Source of the DNA: Nemertoderma westbladi
Lineage: Eukaryota > Xenacoelomorpha > Nemertodermatida > Nemertodermatidae
Direction of reading: 5' to 3'
DNA: 38,542 bases
Assembly: GCA_032718475.1 (NCBI GenBank)
Contig: JAUCBJ010005235.1
Location: 1-38,542 of the forward strand
This document shows positions 35,131 to 38,542 of the stretch, in pieces. Within the stretch, counting starts at the first letter, position 1. Each line of letters starts with the position of its first letter. A program made the position numbers and the translations under genes. Below the pieces are notes generated by a model that had not been told where the DNA came from, did no database searches, and saw only the letters and a program-made list of their open reading frames with translations.

Positions 35131-35257
35131 ACTGCCATATCAATTTATTTAATGTTTTGTCTTTTGACTAATATTAGGCCTAATGATTCCGGTAAATGAA
35201 CAGTCTCAGTACCGGTACATTTAATTTACAAAGTTAGCCTACAACTTGCAACTGTCT

Positions 35258-35313
35258 TTACAAAGTTAATTTTATCAAGACGTTTCGAATTAATACAGAA
35301 TTCATCATCAGTA
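35258..35313. other. Possible end of a dispersed element
   Basis: The stretch tttacaaagttaattttatc, then aagacgtttcgaattaatac and agaattcatcatcagtaa resembles ends of dispersed retroelement copies that share a GACGTTTCG...TCATCAGT pattern, seen from memory in several animal genomes. Nothing coding adjoins it. Confidence 0.25.
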
Positions 35314-37120
35314 AATTAATAGTGGAATAGACCTAAGCCTATTGGTAAAATATAACTAATAGAGTAGGCCTAAACGAGAAAACGGCACGATAACCAGATA
35401 GAGATAACGGAATACAAAAATTGTCACAAAAATACAAATAATTTATCAGGGAAAATACGTAGGCCCACATGCCACATAAAACAGTACACAAACTGACATA
35501 CTGACAAACACAGGTCCTGAGGTCAGGTCACCGGTCAGCCGGTACACAGTGCTCAGTCGGCAGTCTGTCAGTACCGGTACTGCCAACTGCAGTACTGCTA
35601 CTAAAACTAACTGACTGCGGTCAGGCAGTACCGGCAGTGGCAGACAGACTCTGCTTCATACTGTCATACTTTCACACTATTTACACTGCCAGACCGCAAG
35701 ACTGCGGAGTACATTGTTTGTGTTTCACTCACACAGCGGCACAGCCCAACAGCCCTAACCAAAAATTATTAATTTATTAAACCTAAGTCTTAACCCTGAC
35801 AGCTGGAAACAAGGAATATGCCATTATCAGCGCCCTGACATTATCTTTTGAAAGCTTGAAGCTTTTAGCTGAATAATTCCACCTATCCTCAGCTGGACAA
35901 AAATTCGGCGATGTGATTGGTTGCTTGTCTTAATTTCCTTTGGGTTCTCTGGTTGGCAAGGAAAGTTATTGGTCAATAGTTTCTGGAGCCTTGTACAGTT
36001 GTAGTGTAAACGTATTCATGTTTATAACACTAGGAGACGTAGCTGTATTTTATTACCACTGCACTGTCCATGGTTAGTATTGATTGTAGAGATATGTAAT
36101 TAGCTAAGGTCAAACAGTACACGCAAATCGCCCATGCTTTACCACTGCCTCATCTGCACCCCCTATGTGGGGATTCTTATGTGAAAGGTACGGTCAAAGA
36201 TGTAACAGGGTCGAAACTCGAAGCTTCCGCACATTATTTTAACAATTTTAACACGCATCAAAACTTACACAAAATGGGTCAAAGAAACCAAAGGTTCGAG
36301 GTTCCATAGTTGGTTGGGTAAAATGTTACGTGTAAACTAGTTACATAGACACGTGCAGAACTCAGCTGCACGTCTAATTTCTGATTGCCGCAATTAGGGA
36401 AAAAGGTAACCCATAGAATATTGCATTGATTTTATACCTTTTTCCCGGCGAAACAGTAAAATAAAATATTTTTTGGAATTTCTTAAACTTCATTACATGT
36501 GTGATGAATTACATGTGGGATTGCACGTACTGCAATATGAGCTAAATCCTAATAGAGCACACACTCAAAAGTTATTACAACTTCATTGCTTCCAAGGCGT
36601 GTTCCAAAACGAACTCTATATCCAATATTGTTTTTTGTAGTTAAGCGGCTCTCTACTGTAGTTACGTAGGCCTAATAGAATATTCGAGAATACTAAATTT
36701 TTTAACATTAAGTAAGGCAGCATCAGGAGTTTTGAAGAGTATAATGATTGGAATCGAAGTAACTATGGAAACAATATACAGTTGTAAATTACTGCAGTTC
36801 AATTTCTTCCAAAACTTCCATCTTTTTTTTATCGTTCTATCTTTCATTAAAGAATTATGTAAGCAACAAAAAGGTACTAAATTAAGAATATAATTTAAAA
36901 CGAGCGATAAATTATAGTATTTAGATGAAAATGAAGGAGGAGAAGTAAATTTGAAATGAAATATAAAAAAGTATGTACTACTGAAATTCCAAAACGCAAT
37001 TTCCTTTCAAGTTTTAAACCATATAATCCGCTCAAAACTGTCGTACTCGGAGCTGTCATTCGGTAAGTAACATTTGGTACTAAAGGCTACACACCATCTC
37101 AATAAAATTATCATAATGCG
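35314..37120. other. mex3 5' flank, distal
   Basis: Low-complexity CAGTACCGG/CTGC words at 35510-35700, then mixed sequence with the CCAAT pair and AT-rich DNA. No coding region was recognised. Confidence 0.5.
35911..35980 (-). promoter_or_regulatory. Pair of CCAAT boxes upstream of mex3 (candidate only)
   Basis: On the minus strand there are aaccaatcac (plus 35912-35921) and gaccaataac (plus about 35965-35974), about 50 bp apart and 3.3 kb upstream of the mex3 start codon. Paired CCAAT boxes can mark promoters bound by NF-Y. No TATA or initiator was identified and transcription start is unknown. Confidence 0.2.
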
Positions 37121-37128
37121 GGTTTTCG
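37121..37128. repeat. Target-site duplication, left copy (CTACGCGTAG element)
   Basis: ggttttcg, directly before gggtaaatc; identical copy at 38253-38260. Confidence 0.85.
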
Positions 37129-38252
37129 GGGTAAATCTTTTCGACCTACGCGTAGGCCTACGCGTAGCTACGCGTAGTTTGTAACTTCCATTCCTGTCAT
37201 TTACCGGTAGGGCCAGACTTACTGCCTTTTTAACAACTACGCGTAGGTGTTTTAAAACTACGCGTAGTTATTTTGGAACTACGCGTAGATATTTTGAAAC
37301 TACGCGTAGGTGCTACGCGTAGCAGTCCTGATAACAATGATTTTTCATTTCAGGTCCGGTAGGGTTGAGTTGTTAGGCAAGTATCGGTACATGTCAGGTA
37401 TCTGATTATCAGACAAATGTAATATCAGAATCGGAAACTCATATCACACATACAGCACTGGTAATAAATAATATTCGGCTCTTTCACATACAAACACAGA
37501 GGATGAATAAAAAGTAAACTTAAAATTCACGTCTCATGATTCAAGTATCTTTGTTTCCATTGGATTATTTAAATATTGAACAGTAGTAAATAAAGCGACC
37601 AGTCTACCGGTGAAGAGGTTAAGCGAAAGCTGATAAATACTGCATATAATCAAATTGTTTGGTCAAATGACAAGTGCAACCAATCATGGTAGACAATTTA
37701 GTCTCCCCCTTCCCTTGTCAAGGGGTTAACATATTAAAAACAGTATATCCTAGTTGCCCTATCGTGAACAAAGGCAATAAGAAGCATAGAGAATCGATAA
37801 GAACCATCGGCCTATTTCCTTTGTAAACTATTTTTGAACTCTAAACATTAATTATTAACACATTTTACCGCCCGCAACGCATGAAGTGAAGAATATGTAG
37901 TTTTCGCGTATTCCTCTATATAGAGTATACAGGTATAGGATACATTACTGTTGAAAGCATTTGATGGTTGTGGGTTGTTTATTGAACATACCGTATTGTG
38001 TCTTATTTTAGTACTGACTCGCTTGGAATACGTAAGCCTACTAATGATAAACGACGTATAGGCATAGTTATGGGTAGCACCTATGCGTAGGTCGCGTAGG
38101 ACCTACGCGTAGCTACGCGTAGCACCTACGCGTAGTTATTGTTAAAACTCTGAAACTGGTGATATATGACCCAATGTTGCGAACTACGCGTAGCTACGCG
38201 TAGCTACGCGTAGCTACGCGTAGGCCTACGCGTAGGTCGAAAAGATTTACCC
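37129..38252. mobile_element. Non-autonomous DNA transposon with CTACGCGTAG subterminal palindromes
   Basis: A 1,124-bp element begins gggtaaatcttttcgacc and ends with its exact reverse complement. The terminal inverted repeat continues inward through cctacgcgtaggcctacgcg and tagctacgcgtag, about 48 bp. The 8-bp direct repeat ggttttcg flanks it (37121-37128, 38253-38260). Several more copies of the 10-bp palindrome CTACGCGTAG lie below each end (to about 37325 and from about 38080), like the subterminal transposase-binding repeats known in hAT and similar elements. The centre is AT-rich and has no plausible ORF. The 8-bp duplication suggests hAT or a similar group. Confidence 0.88.
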
Positions 38253-38260
38253 GGTTTTCG
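38253..38260. repeat. Target-site duplication, right copy (CTACGCGTAG element)
   Basis: ggttttcg, directly after gatttaccc; identical copy at 37121-37128. Confidence 0.85.
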
Positions 38261-38542
38261 GGGTCTGTGATTTAATTTCCGATGTCAGGTTTAATATTTG
38301 GTCGTTTGGTGGAATCTACTATAGTCTGTCTGCACAACAGTCTGTATGTATTCTTAGCTCTTAGCAGCATGTTGACGGACAACTGTTAGACGGAAAGACA
38401 GCGATAACTGGAGAACTATTGTACAGTAGGAGACCTACAGTAAAAAAGATCTCACTAAGCCTTTTTAAGATTTGATATGAAATCCTCATTAAATAATTCT
38501 TAACAGCTCGCCCATTTAGGAGTTAGGCCTACATAAGTGTAC

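Overview
The window is eukaryotic and looks like a marine invertebrate genome. It holds interrupted coding exons with consensus GT/AG splice sites, non-LTR retrotransposon remnants, two large satellite arrays, short non-autonomous DNA transposons and many poly-G/C runs. I could not fix the species. A MEX3 protein with two KH domains and a frequent TAGGCCT(A/T) motif fit an invertebrate deuterostome or lophotrochozoan, but this is a guess.

One host gene is recognisable: a mex3-type RNA-binding protein on the minus strand. Five coding exons join in phase: 32580-32361 (N-terminus, starts MPSSLF), 28182-27962 (KH1), 26437-26137 (KH2), 18783-18556 (low-complexity linker) and 7634-7449 (Ser/Pro-rich linker). 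Together they give 1,156 nt, about 385 residues. The last exon ends with a good 5' splice site. The C-terminal RING exon usual in bilaterian MEX3 proteins is not seen and probably lies beyond position 1. No RNA gene or second host gene was recognised.

Layout from left to right: 1-5600 is AT-rich with a degenerate minisatellite and poly-G runs. At 5600-7125 is a decayed reverse transcriptase on the plus strand, antisense to mex3. Exon 5 follows at 7449-7634. At 10457-18446 is an 8-kb satellite of a 41-bp unit. Exon 4 sits in a 476-bp non-repetitive island, followed at 18923-21342 by a second satellite of a 24-bp unit. Exon 3 (KH2) and exon 2 (KH1) are separated by an intron almost filled by a 5'-truncated retrotransposon with a 14-bp target-site duplication. 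A 4.2-kb intron with no recognised gene follows, then exon 1. The 5' flank carries two non-autonomous elements built from arrays of short motifs, at 33971-34679 and 37129-38252, each with matching 8-9 bp direct repeats at its ends, plus a third motif cluster near 35 kb.

The most striking signal is the polarity of the 41-bp satellite. On the mex3 sense strand every unit carries a strong 5' splice-site match (AAG|GTAAGG). On the antisense strand every unit carries AATAAA. About 190 copies of this pair occupy the intron after exon 4. Any effect on transcription or splicing is inference.
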